A stretch of 64,000 nt of DNA from Leisingera sp. ANG-M1. Its GTDB lineage: Bacteria > Pseudomonadota > Alphaproteobacteria > Rhodobacterales > Rhodobacteraceae. This document shows, piece by piece, positions 49,388-58,152 of the stretch; within the stretch, counting starts at the first letter, position 1; every line of letters begins with the position of its first letter. Below the pieces are notes generated by a model, which did no database searches, had not been told where the DNA came from, and was given only the letters and a program-made list of their open reading frames with translations. Where the stretch lies: positions 356,143-420,142 of the forward strand of contig NZ_JWLC01000008.1 in the NCBI RefSeq assembly GCF_000813745.1, written 5' to 3'. Both the position numbers and the translations under genes were made by a program.

Positions 49388-50153
49388 CACTGATTTGACC
49401 GCATGTGCGGAATTGGTTCAGCAGAGCGATCCGGACCGGTTTCTTGCCACGATGGCGGCGCCGGTCTCTGCGCGGCCGCTGCTGTTTTCCTTGTATGCCT
49501 TCAATATTGAGCTCGCAAAAGCTCCCTGGGCAAGCCAGGAAAGCATGATTGCCGAGATGCGCGTGCAATGGTGGCGGGATACTGGTGCCGAGATTTCCGA
49601 AGGCAAACCTGTGCGCCGCCATTTTGTTGCGACACCGCTGGGGCGGTGTCTGCGGCCGGACCTAGCGGGCTGTATCGATGCAATGGCGGAAGCGCGGCGG
49701 TGGGACATCTACAAAGAGCCCTTTGAAAGCGAAGCGGAGTTCGACAGTTACATAAACCGGACCAGTGGCGCGCTGATGTGGATGGCGGCGGCCTCGCTTG
49801 GTGACGCAGATGAGGCCGCGGTGCGGGACTTTGCCTATGGAGCCGGAGTTGCCAACTGGCTGCGCGCGATCCCGGAGTTGGAAGCCCAGAAACGTATCCC
49901 TCTGCTTGATGGCACGCATGCAGGTGTGCAGGCATTGGCTGCTAAGGCATTGAGGAAAATAAAGAGCGCCAGGTCCCGCCGCTCGAAAGTGTCGAAGGAA
50001 GCCGGTTACGGCCTGCTTGCAGGCTGGCAGGCCGAGACAATCCTGAAACAAGCTCTCCGTGAGCCTGAAAGAGTGGCGCAGGGAGCCCTGGGACAAAGTG
50101 AGTTCAGACGCCGGGCCGGGTTAATGTGGAATGCCGCAACGGGCCGATGGTAG
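49377..50153 (+). CDS. Squalene/phytoene synthase-family protein
   Basis: A 258-aa protein of the squalene/phytoene synthase fold, closest in type to the short NDUFAF6-like or unassigned alphaproteobacterial group. Visible parts are FSLYAFNIELAKAPW, the QWWRD block in the place of the first aspartate-rich motif, and a second-half pattern YGAGVANWLRAIP. The typical DxxxD prenyl-diphosphate site is not complete, so synthase activity is doubtful. It overlaps cimA by 11 bases; a start at 49350 is also possible. It is followed by a terminator. Function is unknown. Confidence 0.78.
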   Translation: MQFDTDLTACAELVQQSDPDRFLATMAAPVSARPLLFSLYAFNIELAKAPWASQESMIAEMRVQWWRDTGAEISEGKPVRRHFVATPLGRCLRPDLAGCIDAMAEARRWDIYKEPFESEAEFDSYINRTSGALMWMAAASLGDADEAAVRDFAYGAGVANWLRAIPELEAQKRIPLLDGTHAGVQALAAKALRKIKSARSRRSKVSKEAGYGLLAGWQAETILKQALREPERVAQGALGQSEFRRRAGLMWNAATGRW

Positions 50154-50179
50154 CTTTGCAAGTTCGTACAGGATCATAA

Positions 50180-50205
50180 GAAAGGCGTCCGGTTGGACGC
50201 CTTTC
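50180..50205. terminator. Bidirectional terminator
   Basis: AAAGGCGTCC pairs with GGACGCCTTT over a 4-base loop; a short T run appears on both strands. It lies between convergent genes. Confidence 0.75.
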
Positions 50206-50234
50206 AGCAGTTGAATGGCCGAGAGCCAGGCGGA

Positions 50235-51452
50235 TCAAGCTTCCTTAGGGCGCATGACCAGCCACATAAGCGCACCGCCTGCCAATACAAGGAACGGTGC
50301 CATGGCCATGTTCACCGCGCTCCAGCCGTCTACCGGGCTGCCGCCGGAACAATTCATCAACCCGCCGGACGCCAACGATGCCATGGTGACACCGCCAAAA
50401 ACGAGGAGGTCGTTCAGTCCCTGCATCCGGCCCCGCTCATAGCTCTCATGGGCTCCGGCAAGCATGGTTGTTGCGCCGATGAAGCCGAAGTTCCAGCCTA
50501 TGCCAAGCAAGACAAGCGCAATGAAGAAGTTATCCAAGTCAACACCTTGCAAGGCGATAGCACCGGCACCTGCAAGGATGACCAGCCCCGCCGCAACGAC
50601 TTTTTCCACGCCGAAGCGGGCGATCAGATGACCGGTGAAGAAGGACGGGACATACATTGCCAGAACATGGGAGGTGACAACATCCGCGGCATTGCCTTCG
50701 GTAAAGCCGCAACCGACCACGGCCAACGGCGTCGAAGTCATGACCAAGTTCATCAAGGCGTATGAAACCATCGCGCAGATCACTGCCACCGCAATCACCG
50801 GCGTTTTCAAAAGCTCCATCCGGCTGCGGCCCTTCGGGGTGTCAGCGCTGGGTGCGGGCGGTTTGGGAATGTCGAGGAACAGAAACAGCGCGGCCCCCAG
50901 AACGTTGACGGCGATCACTGCAAGATATGTACCGAGGAACGGAATAACAAAGGCTTGGCTGGTGGCCTTCACAACTTGAGGGCCGATGATCGCCGCAGCA
51001 AGGCCGCCAGCCATAACATAGGAGATCGCCTTGGGGCGGAATGCGTCAGAGGCTGTGTCGGCCGCTGCAAACCGGTAGAACCCGTGCGCGCTCATGTAGA
51101 CGCCTGTTAGCAGACTGCCGAGCAGAAAGACTGGAAACGAGCCAAGATAGAGCCCGTAGGCTCCTACCAGCCCGCCGAGGGCGCCAAACACCGCCCCCAC
51201 AAAGAAACCGGCTCTCCGGCCCCAGCGCTGCATAATTGCAGAGACAGGCGTTGCGGCCAGCATTGATCCAGCAACGATCAGCGAGATTGGCAATGTGGCA
51301 AAGCACGGATTGGAGGCCAGTGACTGGCCGGCCAGACCGCCAATCGTAAATATCATTGGCATCTGGGCGCCAAGGATTGCCTGCGCCAGAACCAGGACGG
51401 CAACGTTTTTCTTAGCGACCGCGTCGCTGGGGGTGGTCATGGACATACTCAT
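50235..51452 (-). CDS. MFS transporter
   Basis: A 405-aa major facilitator superfamily protein with about twelve transmembrane segments. The intracellular loop RWGRRAGFFVGAVFG carries the family's basic motif, and the second half repeats it less well around GHLIARFGVEKV. The start could be 51452, or two or four residues downstream. It is monocistronic. The substrate cannot be inferred. Confidence 0.85.
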   Translation of the reverse strand: MSMSMTTPSDAVAKKNVAVLVLAQAILGAQMPMIFTIGGLAGQSLASNPCFATLPISLIVAGSMLAATPVSAIMQRWGRRAGFFVGAVFGALGGLVGAYGLYLGSFPVFLLGSLLTGVYMSAHGFYRFAAADTASDAFRPKAISYVMAGGLAAAIIGPQVVKATSQAFVIPFLGTYLAVIAVNVLGAALFLFLDIPKPPAPSADTPKGRSRMELLKTPVIAVAVICAMVSYALMNLVMTSTPLAVVGCGFTEGNAADVVTSHVLAMYVPSFFTGHLIARFGVEKVVAAGLVILAGAGAIALQGVDLDNFFIALVLLGIGWNFGFIGATTMLAGAHESYERGRMQGLNDLLVFGGVTMASLASGGLMNCSGGSPVDGWSAVNMAMAPFLVLAGGALMWLVMRPKEA

Positions 51453-51547
51453 GTGGGATGCGTAGCTGTGAATATGTTGAGGAGCAAGCCGCCGCTGTGC
51501 CGTAAGCGATCACGCTTTCTTTCAGGCTGCGGCATGAGGGAGATGAC

Positions 51548-52207
51548 GTGGCGTCAGAACAGCAGACCTTAATTCCCGGGGCAGGGCGGATCATTGTTAG
51601 CGATGCCTGTGTCCAGGAAGGTGCGGAATGGCTGTCCCAGCATGATGAACGTTTTGCGCGTGCGCTTGAGGCGACCGGTCCGTTGCCGTTGCGCCGAAAA
51701 CCGGAGGGATTTGCCCAGCTGCTCAGCGCGATTGTCAGCCAGCAGGTGAGCGTGGCCTCTGCAAATGCGATCTGGAGCCGGATGAAGGCGGCGGGGCTGA
51801 CTGGACCACGTAAGATAAAATGGGCTTCTGACGACGCGCTGCGAGCGGTGGGTTTGAGCCGTCAGAAAATCCGGTATGCCCGTGCTCTGGCCGATGCTCG
51901 TATTGATTTCAAAAGCTTGCGTGAGATTCCTGATGAACAGGTGATCGCCACGCTTGTCCAAGTGCCAGGGATCGGAGTTTGGACTGCCGAGATTTATGCG
52001 ATGTTTTCTCTGGGACGCGCGGATGTGTTTGCGCATGGCGACCTGGCTCTTCAAGAAGCCGCCCGGGATTTGTTTGATCTCACAGAACGGCCGAAAGAAC
52101 GGGAGATGCGGCAATTGGCCGAGGCCTGGTCGCCCTGGCGTTCGGTTGCGGCCCGCATTCTCTGGGCCTATTACCGGGTGGCGAAGGACAGGGAAGGAAT
52201 CCGATGA
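51548..52207 (+). CDS. DNA-3-methyladenine glycosylase, AlkA/HhH-GPD type
   Basis: A 219-aa helix-hairpin-helix-GPD DNA glycosylase that removes alkylated bases. The hairpin LVQVPGIGVWTAEIY and the catalytic aspartate in FAHGDLALQ are visible. The N-terminal LLSAIVSQQVSVASA stretch is typical. The start is a GTG at 51548 following GAGGGA. The N-terminal subdomain of E. coli AlkA is missing, which is normal for the short bacterial form. It is coupled to the next gene by an ATGA overlap. Confidence 0.92.
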   Translation: MASEQQTLIPGAGRIIVSDACVQEGAEWLSQHDERFARALEATGPLPLRRKPEGFAQLLSAIVSQQVSVASANAIWSRMKAAGLTGPRKIKWASDDALRAVGLSRQKIRYARALADARIDFKSLREIPDEQVIATLVQVPGIGVWTAEIYAMFSLGRADVFAHGDLALQEAARDLFDLTERPKEREMRQLAEAWSPWRSVAARILWAYYRVAKDREGIR

Positions 52208-52869
52208 CTCGTGTACTCAACGCCGGCCGCAAAGAGCCGGTTTCCGGGGAAACCCGGTCGATTGTAGTGTTCCTGCATGGCTATGGCGCCAATGGCGCGG
52301 ACCTTCTCGGGCTGGCGGATCCTTTGGCCGAGCATTTGCCGGATACCTTGTTTGTCGCTCCGGATGCACCCGAAGCCTGCGCAGGAGCGCCTTTTGGCTT
52401 CCAATGGTTCCCTATTCCCTGGATCGACGGATCATCCGAAGAGGAAAGTATGCGGGGTATGCAGGCGGCGGTCGAGGATCTTAATGCTTTCCTTGACGCC
52501 CTTATGGTGGATGAGGATGTGCTGCCGGAGCAGGTGGTTCTGTTCGGCTTCAGCCAGGGCACGATGATGAGTCTGCATGTCGCGCCCCGGCGCGAGGATC
52601 CGGTGGCCGGAATTGTTGCTTTCTCCGGGCGGCTGCTGGCACCGGAACTTCTGAAAGATGAGCTGGTCTCAAAGATGCCCATTCTTCTGGTGCATGGTGA
52701 TCAGGATGACGTTGTTCCGGTTCAGTCTTTGCCGCAAGCCGCTGAAGCTTTGCAGGAAGCAGGGTTTCAGGACGTGTTTGCCCATATCCAAAAGGGCACG
52801 GCGCATGGCATCGCGCCGGATGGGTTAAGCGTTGCCCTGGCATTTTTGCGCGACAAGCTGAGCCTATAA
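52204..52869 (+). CDS. Phospholipase/carboxylesterase-family alpha/beta hydrolase
   Basis: A 221-aa serine hydrolase of the PF02230 carboxylesterase family. The oxyanion-type FLHGYGANG opens the fold, the nucleophile is S in FGFSQGTMM, the acid lies in VHGDQDDVVPV and the base in GTAHGIAPDG, so the triad is complete. It overlaps the glycosylase stop by four bases. Substrate is unknown; short-chain esters or thioesters are usual. Confidence 0.9.
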   Translation: MTRVLNAGRKEPVSGETRSIVVFLHGYGANGADLLGLADPLAEHLPDTLFVAPDAPEACAGAPFGFQWFPIPWIDGSSEEESMRGMQAAVEDLNAFLDALMVDEDVLPEQVVLFGFSQGTMMSLHVAPRREDPVAGIVAFSGRLLAPELLKDELVSKMPILLVHGDQDDVVPVQSLPQAAEALQEAGFQDVFAHIQKGTAHGIAPDGLSVALAFLRDKLSL

Positions 52870-52877
52870 GATTTTGA

Positions 52878-52898
52878 AGGGCGGGGCGCTCCCGCCCT
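52878..52898 (+). terminator. Hairpin after the esterase gene
   Basis: AGGGCGGG pairs with CCCGCCCT over a 5-base loop, 8 bases after the stop. There is no T tract, so it is a weak candidate. Confidence 0.45.
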
Positions 52899-52981
52899 GT
52901 TGCTGCCGCATCAAAGATAGGCCGCGCCAGGTTGAGCCCGTCAGCGCGAATGCTCCGCATAATTCTTGCGAAGAATTTTGG

Positions 52982-53003
52982 CCGGAAAATTTGAATTTTC
53001 CGG
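52982..53003 (-). repeat. Inverted repeat near the VOC gene
   Basis: CCGGAAAATT and AATTTTCCGG form a perfect 10-bp inverted repeat with a 2-base loop, 15 bases past the stop of the minus-strand VOC gene. A moderately T-rich stretch follows on that strand, so it may help end that transcript. Confidence 0.5.
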
Positions 53004-53018
53004 TTCGCCTCCCGCTTG

Positions 53019-53441
53019 TCAGTAGCTCCAGAGGTGCGGTTCGGAGATCTCCAGCGAGTTCCCGGCTGGATCGCGGAAATAGATCGATCGAACGCCGTGC
53101 GGCCAGTCGAACTCAGCCTCGATTTCAACATCCGCGGCAAGCAACCGCGACCGCATCCGCAGCAGGTCCTCCCTCGTTTGCGCGAAACAGATGTGCCCGG
53201 GGCCGCTGGCGCCGTGCGGCGGAACTGGCAAACGCGGATTTCCGGGCGGTTTCGCGGTCTCATTCGCATTGAACAGAAGCAGCACGCAGGCGCCGCAGCG
53301 GTAAAACACATGCCGGTTGCCGATCCGCTGGATGAGCTCGAGTCCGAGCACACCGGCATAGAACTCCTCAGCAGCGTCCAGATCGTCAACGTATAACGAA
53401 GCTTCAAGTATGGCTTGCGGTGCTGGAGCTTGCGGCAACAT
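53019..53441 (-). CDS. VOC-family (glyoxalase/bleomycin-resistance fold) protein
   Basis: A 140-aa vicinal-oxygen-chelate protein. The two beta-alpha-beta-beta-beta units begin ASLYVDDLDAAEEFYAGVLG and HICFAQTREDLL. Metal-ligand candidates are H in GHICF and E in LEISEP. The ending GNSLEISEPHLW is typical of lactoylglutathione-lyase-like proteins. It is probably monocistronic. Substrate is unknown. Confidence 0.85.
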   Translation of the reverse strand: MLPQAPAPQAILEASLYVDDLDAAEEFYAGVLGLELIQRIGNRHVFYRCGACVLLLFNANETAKPPGNPRLPVPPHGASGPGHICFAQTREDLLRMRSRLLAADVEIEAEFDWPHGVRSIYFRDPAGNSLEISEPHLWSY

Positions 53442-53453
53442 GACGGCAGGCTA

Positions 53454-54107
53454 TCAGCGGCGGCGGGGTCTGTCACCCTTGGCTGGCGGGAGCCGTTTGC
53501 CCTTAGGTCTCCGCGGCGGTTTCTGCGAGGGCTTTGGCGGGCCAGGAATCCGGGGCGGTTCCAAGTCATCCCATTCACCCTGCGCCAGCCCGTCCAGCGT
53601 CCAGGCGCCAATTGCATACCGGATCAATCTCAATGTCGGGTGCCCGGCCGCAGCTGTCATCCGGCGGACCTGGCGATTCCGCCCCTCGCGGATTTTCAGC
53701 TCAATCCAGCTGTCCGGAACTGTTTTCCGCACCCTGACCGGAGGCGTCCGGGCCCAGAGACCAGTCGGCTCCTGGATCGGCCTCACCTTTGCGGGTTTTG
53801 TCTTTCCGTCTTTAAGTTCAATGCCTTCTGCGAGCATCTTGAGGGCGCTTTCAGCCGGAACACCCTCCACTTGAACCCAATAGGTCTTTTCCATCTTATG
53901 CTTGGGATCGGAAATCCAGGCTTGCAGGCGGCCGTTGTCGGTCAGCAGCATCAGCCCTTCGCTGTCCCGGTCCAGCCGACCTGCCGCATAGACGCTCGGG
54001 CAATCGATGAAATCGCTGAGAGTGGCCCGGGGGCTGCCCTGGCTGCCACGATCGGTGAACTGGGGCAGCACGTCATAGGGTTTGTTGAAACGGATCAGGC
54101 GGGTCAT
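53454..54107 (-). CDS. rRNA pseudouridine synthase, RluE/RsuA-type
   Basis: A 217-aa pseudouridine synthase of the RsuA/RluB/RluE/RluF group. The catalytic aspartate lies in AAGRLDRDSEGLMLLT, and GRNRQVRRMTAAAGHPTLRL is the family's later block, given here by G-R-N-R-Q-V-R-R-M. There is no S4 domain, as in RluE. The C-terminus is a basic Pro/Arg/Lys tail. The start at 54107 (MTRLIRFNKPYDV) fits; a longer frame adds an unlikely N-terminus. Target base is not certain. Confidence 0.9.
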   Translation of the reverse strand: MTRLIRFNKPYDVLPQFTDRGSQGSPRATLSDFIDCPSVYAAGRLDRDSEGLMLLTDNGRLQAWISDPKHKMEKTYWVQVEGVPAESALKMLAEGIELKDGKTKPAKVRPIQEPTGLWARTPPVRVRKTVPDSWIELKIREGRNRQVRRMTAAAGHPTLRLIRYAIGAWTLDGLAQGEWDDLEPPRIPGPPKPSQKPPRRPKGKRLPPAKGDRPRRR

Positions 54108-54335
54108 GGCACGGCAATAAGCTGCTCCAGTAGCCATGGCAAGCAGGCCGAGGCCGGACGGCTTGTGGATAACTGTCATGCGGTCGTCACGGAATCGGTC
54201 TAGCAAACTCCCGACATATTGTGGCTGATCAGGGCTTGTCAGGCGCTAACCACGATATATAGTCAAAGTTAGGCTGGGGCGGGTTCCCCGCCCTGGTACC
54301 GGAAACGGAAGATCAGGGCGAGGAAGACGTTCACC

Positions 54336-54920
54336 ATGGATGGCGATTTCAGGGCAGAGTTTGTCAGGTCTCCCGGGGCGTTGAAACAGCACCCGGCGCT
54401 GGTGTTGAATGCGGACTACCGGCCATTGTCCTACTACCCGTTGTCTTTGTGGTCCTGGCAGGATGCGGTGAAAGCCGCGTGGCTCGACAGGGTCGCTATC
54501 GTGGCTGAGTATGACGAGGTGGTGCACAGTCCGAGTACCGAGATCCGAATACCGTCTGTGGTCGTTCTGAAAGATTATGTGAAACCTCAAAAGCGCGTGG
54601 CCTTCACGCGCTTTAATTTGTTTCTGAGGGATGAATTCCGCTGTCAGTATTGCGGCAGCAAGGGCGACCTGACCTTCGACCATGTGGTGCCGCGGGCTGC
54701 GGGCGGGGTGACCAGCTGGGAGAATGTCGTCGCAGCCTGCAGCCCCTGCAATCTTAAGAAGGGGTCCAAGTCGTTGCACCGGGCGGGCATGTCGCTGCGC
54801 AAGCCGCCGCGCCGACCTGGCGCCGAGGAATTGCGCAATACTGGCCGGAAATTCCCTCCGAACCACCTGCATGATAGCTGGATGGATTTCCTGTATTGGG
54901 ATACCGAGCTGGACGCTTGA
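54336..54920 (+). CDS. HNH endonuclease
   Basis: A 194-aa HNH nuclease-fold protein common in alphaproteobacteria. The zinc and metal site is visible: CQYCGSKGDLTFDHVVPRA then CSPCNLKKG. The N-terminal half (ALVLNADYRPLSYYPLSLW) is the conserved region found in this group. It is monocistronic and no mobile element is nearby, so a housekeeping or defence role is possible but not shown. It does not look like a homing endonuclease in a host gene. Confidence 0.9.
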   Translation: MDGDFRAEFVRSPGALKQHPALVLNADYRPLSYYPLSLWSWQDAVKAAWLDRVAIVAEYDEVVHSPSTEIRIPSVVVLKDYVKPQKRVAFTRFNLFLRDEFRCQYCGSKGDLTFDHVVPRAAGGVTSWENVVAACSPCNLKKGSKSLHRAGMSLRKPPRRPGAEELRNTGRKFPPNHLHDSWMDFLYWDTELDA

Positions 54921-55028
54921 AGTTGTCCAGTTAAGCGGCTGGGATATAAGATCTCCAGCCTCTTCATCCGCATGCGTTTCCCATAGTGGGCAGCAGGATT
55001 TCAGATCCCCATGAAACCTGCTTGCAAG

Positions 55029-55044
55029 GCCGGTTGCAACCGGC
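55029..55044. repeat. 16-bp palindrome
   Basis: GCCGGTTGCAACCGGC is a perfect 16-base palindrome in the gap between the HNH gene and the ornithine cyclodeaminase terminator. It may be a regulatory site or a chance hairpin. Confidence 0.4.
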
Positions 55045-55069
55045 GAAGGCTGAAGAGGCTGGAAGTGCC

Positions 55070-55098
55070 GGCGGCCTCGGTTCAAGCGGGCCGCCTTT
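55070..55098. terminator. Terminator-like hairpin after ornithine cyclodeaminase and HNH genes
   Basis: GGCGGCC pairs with GGCCGCC over a 12-base loop, with TTT on the plus side. It lies between convergent genes. Confidence 0.6.
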
Positions 55099-55106
55099 GC
55101 ATGATG

Positions 55107-56159
55107 TCAGCCCTTGGCGCGCTGAAGCATTCCGAACAGATCCCGAGGATCATCCGGATCGGCAAGCATATCCAGCTCAGTGAAATAGCCTGTGCCTTTG
55201 ATGCGGTCGCGGATGTAGCGCAACGCTGAAAAGTCCTCGATCGCGAAGCCGACGCTGTCGAACAGGGTGATCTGGCGATCTCCGGTGCGGCCTTGTTTGC
55301 GGCCCGCAATTACCTCCCAAAGCTCGGTTACGGCGAAGTCTTCCGGCATCTGCTGGATTTCACCCTCGATCCGGGTTTGCGGCGGATACTCGACAAAGAC
55401 ATCGGAGCGGCTGAGGATGCCTGCTGCCAGCTCGGTCTTGCCGGGGCAATCGCCGCCGATGGCGTTGATATGCACACCGCTGCCGACCATATTGTCGGTC
55501 AGAATGGTCGCATACTGCTTGTCAGCAGTGCAGGTGGTGAGAATCTGTGCGCCCTCGATGGCGTCCTCAGGTGTTTTGCAGGAGACAACCTCGACGCCGA
55601 GGCCTTGCAAATTTCGCGCGCATTTTTCTGTAGCAGCCGCGTCCTTGTCGTAAAGCCGTACCGACTTCAGTCCGATGATCGCTTTCATGGCCAGCGTCTG
55701 AAACTCGGATTGAGCGCCATTTCCGATCATCGCCATCGTATCTGCCCCCTTTGGCGCCAGATACTTAGCCGCCATTGCGGAAGTGGCTGCGGTGCGCAGG
55801 GCCGTCAGAATCGTCATCTCGGTCAGCAAAACCGGGTATCCGGTGTAAACATCCGCGAGCAAGCCAAAGGCGGTAACGGTTTGCAGCCCCTCGGAAGTGT
55901 TCTTGGGGTGGCCGTTCACATATTTGAAACCGTAGGCCTCACCATCGGATGTGGGCATCAGCTCGATCACACCGACGTCGGAATGGCTGGCGACCCGCGG
56001 GGTCTTGTCGAACAGTTCCCAGCGTTTGAAGTCCTCTTCAACATATCCGGCGAGATCGCGCAGCATTTGTTCAATGCCGATATGATGGATCAGCTGCATC
56101 ATATTGTCGACGCTGACGAAAGGCACAAGAGCCTTATCGGAAGGCGTTGTAAGGGTCAT
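55107..56159 (-). CDS. Ornithine cyclodeaminase
   Basis: A 350-aa NAD-dependent ornithine cyclodeaminase, converting ornithine to proline with loss of ammonia. The dinucleotide-binding turn MIGNGAQSEFQ and the substrate region GFKYVNGHPKN are present. The start at 56159 overlaps the arginase stop (ATGA), so both are made from one transcript. With arginase this gives arginine to ornithine to proline. Family assignment is firm; ornithine rather than another amino acid is supported by the arginase partner. Confidence 0.92.
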   Translation of the reverse strand: MTLTTPSDKALVPFVSVDNMMQLIHHIGIEQMLRDLAGYVEEDFKRWELFDKTPRVASHSDVGVIELMPTSDGEAYGFKYVNGHPKNTSEGLQTVTAFGLLADVYTGYPVLLTEMTILTALRTAATSAMAAKYLAPKGADTMAMIGNGAQSEFQTLAMKAIIGLKSVRLYDKDAAATEKCARNLQGLGVEVVSCKTPEDAIEGAQILTTCTADKQYATILTDNMVGSGVHINAIGGDCPGKTELAAGILSRSDVFVEYPPQTRIEGEIQQMPEDFAVTELWEVIAGRKQGRTGDRQITLFDSVGFAIEDFSALRYIRDRIKGTGYFTELDMLADPDDPRDLFGMLQRAKG

Positions 56160-57082
56160 TGGTAGCTCCGTGTCGGGCGGTCGAAGACGCGGCGGCCGAG
56201 CGCTGAGGCGCAAAGGTCGACCATCAGATGCGCAGTGCGGCCGCGCTCATCCAGGAAGGGGTTCAGTTCGACCAGATCCAGCGAGGTCATCAGGCCGGAG
56301 TCATGCAGGATTTCACAGACCAGATGGGCTTCGCGAACCGTTGCGCCGCCCGGAACCGTGGTGCCGACGGCGGGAGCGGCAGAGGGATCCAGGAAGTCGA
56401 CGTCCAGCGACACATGCAGCATGCCGTTGGCTTGGGCGACTTGCTGAAGGAAGCGGTTGAGCGGGCCAGCGATGCCGTTCTCGTCGATGTCCCTCATGTC
56501 ATGGGTCCGGATGGCGCTGCCTTCCAGGGCCAGCCGTTCCTGAGTATCGACGGAGCGCAGGCCAATCATGCAAACATTCTCCTGCGGGACAGGGTTTGCG
56601 ACATCAGGAAAGCCATCAAACCCCTCGCGGCCTGTAAAATAACCGACAGGCGTTCCGTGCAAGTTGCCGCTGTCAGTTGTCTCCGGCGTGTGGAAATCCG
56701 TATGCGCATCCAGCCACAGCACAAACAGTGGACGGCCCTGTTTCGCGGCAAAATTGGCCGCCCCGGACACTGAGCCCAGCGACAAGGAATGGTCCCCGCC
56801 TAGAAACACAGGTAGACCGCATTCCAGAGCGTCCTCGGCAGCCTGAGCCAGCCGCGATGTCCAGCCAGCGGTTTCATTGGGTGCAAAAACCCGGCCGTCT
56901 CCGCGGTCAGCCGTGTGGGTGTCCGGCGCGAGGTTTCCGAGATCTTCGACCGAATGGCCCAGGCTTTCCAAGGCTTCGGTTATGCCAGCGGTGCGGTAGG
57001 CATCCGGCCCCATCAGGCAGCCGGCTCGCCGTTTGCCGCTGTCAACGGGTGCGCCAATCAGGATGCAATGTTGCGATGTCAC
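56156..57082 (-). CDS. rocF: Arginase
   Basis: A 308-aa arginase hydrolysing arginine to ornithine and urea. The manganese-binding motifs are intact: GGDHS, LDAHTDFH and SLDVDFLDPS. A N-terminal signature GAPVDSGKRRAGCLMGPDAYR is present. It is the first gene of a two-gene operon with ornithine cyclodeaminase and is divergent from an Lrp-type regulator. No urease genes are in the window. Identification is firm. Confidence 0.94.
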   Translation of the reverse strand: MTSQHCILIGAPVDSGKRRAGCLMGPDAYRTAGITEALESLGHSVEDLGNLAPDTHTADRGDGRVFAPNETAGWTSRLAQAAEDALECGLPVFLGGDHSLSLGSVSGAANFAAKQGRPLFVLWLDAHTDFHTPETTDSGNLHGTPVGYFTGREGFDGFPDVANPVPQENVCMIGLRSVDTQERLALEGSAIRTHDMRDIDENGIAGPLNRFLQQVAQANGMLHVSLDVDFLDPSAAPAVGTTVPGGATVREAHLVCEILHDSGLMTSLDLVELNPFLDERGRTAHLMVDLCASALGRRVFDRPTRSYQ

Positions 57083-57132
57083 AGGTTTGGTCTCTCAAAA
57101 TTCAACTCTCTTACTAGAAACTTCCGAAACGA

Positions 57133-57173
57133 GATGGAATCCATCCTACATTTTGCTCATAATGGAGCGCAAA
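57133..57173. promoter_or_regulatory. Candidate operator between the arginase and Lrp genes
   Basis: Two inverted repeats lie in the 111-base divergent gap: GATGG-AAT-CCATC (57133-57145) and TTTGC-N12-GCAAA (57152-57173). Either could be the site of the Lrp-type regulator. This is a sequence-pattern guess. Confidence 0.45.
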
Positions 57174-57193
57174 TGTTCAAATTGAGGTTAGCA

Positions 57194-57619
57194 ATGGACA
57201 AAACGGATGAGAGATTGGTTTCGGCGTTACGCCACAACGCGCGGGCGTCCTTGTCCGACCTGGCATTGGAACTGAACCTTTCGAGAACAACGGTCAGAGC
57301 CAGAATTGAGCGACTGCAAGCGCGCGGAGACATTCTGGGGTTTACTGTCGTTCTGAAGGAGGATGTCTTGCGCGACCCAGTTCGCGGCCTGATGCTGATC
57401 GGGATCGAGGGCCGCGGCACCAGCCGGATCACCAGGCAACTGCAGGGTTTGCCTGAAGTGAGGGCAATTCACACAACCAACGGCCGCTGGGATCTGATCG
57501 TCGAGCTTGGCACCGAAACTTTGGAGACGCTGGATACGGCCCTCGCCAAGATACGGACTTTTGAGGGTGTGGTCAGCAGCGAAACAAATCTGTTGCTGGC
57601 AACCAAGAAAGAGACCTAG
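57194..57619 (+). CDS. Lrp/AsnC-family regulator
   Basis: A 141-aa Lrp/AsnC regulator. The helix-turn-helix is at residues 1-55 (MDKTDERLVSALRHNARASL and LNLSRTTVRARIERLQ), followed by a RAM-type effector domain (GIEGRGTSRITRQLQGLPEVRAIHTTNGRWDLIVEL in part). The start at 57194 follows TGAGG; an open frame upstream overlaps the arginase gene and promoter. It is divergent from arginase and ornithine cyclodeaminase, so it probably senses arginine or ornithine. Confidence 0.9.
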   Translation: MDKTDERLVSALRHNARASLSDLALELNLSRTTVRARIERLQARGDILGFTVVLKEDVLRDPVRGLMLIGIEGRGTSRITRQLQGLPEVRAIHTTNGRWDLIVELGTETLETLDTALAKIRTFEGVVSSETNLLLATKKET

Positions 57620-57636
57620 CTGTTTTCAGGATACGC

Positions 57637-57667
57637 AAGTGCGGCCAGAATGTTACCGGCCGCACTT
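57637..57667. terminator. Bidirectional terminator-like hairpin
   Basis: AAGTGCGGCC pairs with GGCCGCACTT over an 11-base loop, between the convergent Lrp and DsbB genes. T tracts are short. Confidence 0.65.
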
Positions 57668-57682
57668 CAACTTTCTAACCGG

Positions 57683-58150
57683 TTAACCCTGCTTGCGGGC
57701 GTGATTGGCGGCGGCAATCCAAAGCAGTGCAAGGCCAAAGGATGCGATTGCGTTCCAGCTTGCCATGGAGAGGGAAAGCATCTCCCAGGGGACTTCATCG
57801 CAGCGCACCAGCGGCGCGGACATGATCTGTTCCATCAGCTGGTCGGGGGACAGGCCGCCGATTGGACCGGAAGTACAGGTGGAGGGGCCCTCCCAAAGCC
57901 CGCGTTCAACTCCGGTGTGGTAGGCGCCAATACCAGCTGTCGCAAGCGCAGCCAGCATTCCGAGGTACGGCAGCGCCGCTCCAGGAATGAGCAGCGCGAG
58001 AACGCCGATCCCCGCGGCGGCAGCATGAGGATAGCGCTGCCAGTAGCACAGTTTGCAAGGCGCCATTTCGCCGATGTACTGAAAGCCCAGGGCGCCAAGC
58101 AGAAGTGCGGCGGAACCGCCCGCTGCCAGAATGATCAGAATTCGATGCAT
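57683..58150 (-). CDS. dsbB: Disulfide bond formation protein DsbB
   Basis: A 155-aa DsbB-family inner-membrane protein that re-oxidises DsbA. Four membrane segments and two cysteine pairs are visible: CKLC in APCKLCYWQR and, in the second periplasmic loop, C in STCTSG and C in LVRCDEV. The arginine after the first pair is conserved. The 2-base gap to the next gene upstream in transcription (a YqaA-type protein) suggests one operon. Identification is good. Confidence 0.92.
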   Translation of the reverse strand: MHRILIILAAGGSAALLLGALGFQYIGEMAPCKLCYWQRYPHAAAAGIGVLALLIPGAALPYLGMLAALATAGIGAYHTGVERGLWEGPSTCTSGPIGGLSPDQLMEQIMSAPLVRCDEVPWEMLSLSMASWNAIASFGLALLWIAAANHARKQG

Positions 58151-58152
58151 GA

